DNA of 64,000 nucleotides from contig JAJFKU010000064.1 of the NCBI GenBank assembly GCA_021773035.1, forward strand, positions 35,716 through 99,715. Reading direction: 5' to 3'. Source of the stretch: Woeseiaceae bacterium. GTDB taxonomy: Bacteria > Pseudomonadota > Gammaproteobacteria > Steroidobacterales > Woeseiaceae. The notes below the pieces were generated by a model. The model saw nothing but the letters and a program-made list of their open reading frames with translations, was not told the DNA's origin and did no database searches. The position numbers and the translations under genes were made by a program. Shown in pieces: positions 62,440 to 64,000 of this stretch (within the stretch, counting starts at the first letter, position 1; each line of letters opens with the position of its first letter).

Positions 62440-64000
62440 CTAATCCCCGAAGGTGTACCGCGCACCCAACATCATGCGTCGGTCGCCTTCAATGTAGGCC
62501 TGTACTTGTTGTGGTGTGCGGCCACGGAAGACGATCGGTTCTTCCAGCATGTTGATGCCTTCCAGGGTAATGGTCAGATTGTCGGTGGCACGATAGCCGA
62601 CATTGAAGTCAAGCTGTTCGTAATCTTCAACAAACCGCGGTATGCGGTTACCGACGTTGGTGTTGGCCAAAAACTCACTACGGTGATTGAAGAGAATACG
62701 CGCACTCCACGTCTCGTTCTCGTAGAAGGCGATCAAATTGTACGAGTCCGACAAGCCCGTCAAAGCGAACTGATCCTCAGACTCAGGACGGCTAATGTCA
62801 TATGCGACGTCACCGTTGACAAAGGTCGCGTTGGCATTAATGCCGAAGCCTTCGAGGCGACCGGTAAAGAAGTGCACCAGAGCCACCTCCCAGCCATCGA
62901 TATCGGCATTCTCCGCGTTCGTGGGTTGCTGGACGAGATATTGGGCCAATGGATCGCCTGGCTGAGGAGGTATGTCGTACGCGGTGGCTATGTCGGACGA
63001 CTGCGCGGCACCCCCCGGGTCAGCGGGGTCGATGAACTCAGCGGCGCCGCCCGGGAAATCGGTCGGATTAGCGAGGATGGCGGTCATGGTGAAGAGATTC
63101 GTCTCGGTCGCCAACGACCCAACACTACCATCGGCTCGCATGTGAATCGCCAATGCCGCGGCGGCATCGCCCGAGACCGTACCCGGTAGCCCACTGGCGA
63201 CATCCGTCAGACCGAACAGGCTGGTCGTTACCTGCTCGATGCCGATAAAGTTCGATATCGACTTGTCGAAGAAAGCGACCGTAAAGGCACTACCTTCACC
63301 GTAGTAATACTCGAACGACAAGTCGAGGTTAGTCGACTCCAGAGGATCCAGTTGCGCGTTACCCCTGCTACCAGTCCACTGGCCACCCAGTGCCGTCGCC
63401 GTGCCCGGATTACCGGCATTGGTATCGACGAACATATTGCCTAACTCCGGACGCGCGATGGTTTTGCTCATCGACGCGCGCACTTTTATGTTGTCGGTGA
63501 CATCCAGCGAGAAGTCGAGGTTCGGCAGAACGTGGTCATAGGTGTGTTTCTGCGTCACCGCCGCTGTCGGGCCGAATATCGTATTGAAGTCGTTGTCCGA
63601 CGCCCAGTCCTTGGCTATTGGGATCGACTGCACCGATGAGGACTCGACGTCCGTCTCCTCGTAGCGCAGCCCGGCCACGATCTGCATCGGCATGTCGCCG
63701 ACTTCGCTGTCCAGGACAATCTCGCCGTAAGCCGACAGAGTCGATTCGCTGATGGTACGGTCGTTTGTGCTATTTACCTTGCGATTGTTGATGTCGTACA
63801 CTGCCCCGCCGCCGCTGGTGAAGCCGTCAAAGGCCTGCGCGAATGCTATCGGGTCGACGAAGAACGCGTTCTCTCCCACGACTCGAAAGCTGGCGCCCGG
63901 GGCCAGGATTCCGCCGGCGGCGGTGTAATCCGCGATCAGTTCCGCCTCCGACAGGATGAGATTGTCATTGTCGTTAAACTGGCAGGAGATGCAGATCTCT
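62440..64000 (-). CDS. TonB-dependent receptor, C-terminal part (runs off the window)
   Basis: The reading frame stays open from the TAG at 62440 to the window end, about 520 codons; the true start lies beyond 64000. The sequence is a 22-strand barrel C-terminus: LDFSLDVTDNIKVRASMSKT, LDPLESTNLDLSFEYYYGEG, LTITLEGINMLEEPIVFRGR and the terminal MMLGARYTFGD. This matches the Xanthomonas/Caulobacter oligosaccharide-type (TIGR01782) receptors. It likely imports a glycan through the outer membrane for the downstream Gfo/MFS/SSS/PQQ genes. The N-terminal plug and TonB box are outside the window. Confidence 0.92.
   Translation of the reverse strand, partial: EICISCQFNDNDNLILSEAELIADYTAAGGILAPGASFRVVGENAFFVDPIAFAQAFDGFTSGGGAVYDINNRKVNSTNDRTISESTLSAYGEIVLDSEVGDMPMQIVAGLRYEETDVESSSVQSIPIAKDWASDNDFNTIFGPTAAVTQKHTYDHVLPNLDFSLDVTDNIKVRASMSKTIARPELGNMFVDTNAGNPGTATALGGQWTGSRGNAQLDPLESTNLDLSFEYYYGEGSAFTVAFFDKSISNFIGIEQVTTSLFGLTDVASGLPGTVSGDAAAALAIHMRADGSVGSLATETNLFTMTAILANPTDFPGGAAEFIDPADPGGAAQSSDIATAYDIPPQPGDPLAQYLVQQPTNAENADIDGWEVALVHFFTGRLEGFGINANATFVNGDVAYDISRPESEDQFALTGLSDSYNLIAFYENETWSARILFNHRSEFLANTNVGNRIPRFVEDYEQLDFNVGYRATDNLTITLEGINMLEEPIVFRGRTPQQVQAYIEGDRRMMLGARYTFGD

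Noticed and set aside
62407..63189. 260-codon plus-strand frame
   Set aside because: Antisense to the TonB-dependent receptor gene, no recognisable domain.
1..64000. CRISPR arrays, rRNA genes, intact tRNA genes, complete insertion sequences
   Set aside because: No regularly spaced repeats, rRNA-like segments, complete cloverleaf or transposase gene were recognised on either strand.

Overview
The window looks like chromosomal DNA of a free-living, probably marine, Gammaproteobacterium. This is inferred from gene content: TonB-dependent receptor, DcaP-type porin, NSS and SSS sodium symporters, NhaC-type antiporter, XylA/XylB, PQQ quinoproteins, and an ExbB/ExbD plus DUF11/OmpA surface cluster. 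No rRNA, intact tRNA, CRISPR array or complete insertion sequence was seen. Gene density is high and most genes form long co-oriented runs.

Region 1 (1-2.5 kb): an HTH-N6-adenine methylase-specificity fusion protein sits beside the last ~28 codons of a tyrosine recombinase. The recombinase stub abuts and overlaps the stop of the next gene, so this is a decayed island edge.

Region 2 (2.5-22.6 kb): eleven minus-strand genes form what appears to be one envelope-spanning machine. From promoter-proximal to distal they are: a periplasmic protein, two large TPR proteins, a small TPR lipoprotein, a small acidic secreted protein, a TolQ/ExbB-type channel, two ExbD/TolR proteins, a TonB-like transducer with an AgmX/PglI-type C-terminus, a 1.67 kb-residue-scale DUF11/CNA-B-like secreted protein, and a 1697-residue protein with three OmpA-like domains and a beta-barrel. 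This resembles the core of the Myxococcus Agl/Glt apparatus, but with giant surface partners. A structured leader resembling a degenerate c-di-GMP-I (GEMM) element precedes the DUF11-OmpA pair.

Region 3 (22.6-27.3 kb): a secreted serine hydrolase, a ToxR/CadC-like membrane regulator and a divergent secreted YD-repeat-like protein. The group is flanked by two diverged copies of one sequence and a palindrome-rich element resembling a tRNA-Phe 3' half.

Region 4 (27.3-38.9 kb): pentose metabolism (transaldolase, DcaP-like porin, xylA, xylB, galM, a LacI-family regulator, and a deleted sugar-transporter gene). A shared LacI-type operator lies before tal, before xylB and between galM and lacI. A yegVUT-like set (PfkB kinase, ADP-ribosylglycohydrolase, nucleoside-type permease) follows.

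Region 5 (39-55.8 kb): an accessory mosaic. It holds a secreted amidohydrolase, an NSS transporter plus PLP gamma-lyase pair, an FG-GAP protein, an inverted partial duplication of the galM-xylB junction that places the xylB promoter/operator before a PQQ dehydrogenase, a ThuA-DUF1080 fusion, an RCC1-type propeller, a second ThuA protein, a CBM9-like relic, an AhpD-like protein, an M29/NicX-like protein, a Rieske oxygenase and an NhaC antiporter.

Region 6 (55.8-64 kb): a second PQQ-cytochrome lipoprotein, an SSS symporter, an MFS transporter, a Gfo/Idh/MocA oxidoreductase and the 3' part of a TonB-dependent receptor. Together with the ThuA/DUF1080 genes this suggests uptake and oxidation-based processing of glycosides or sugars.
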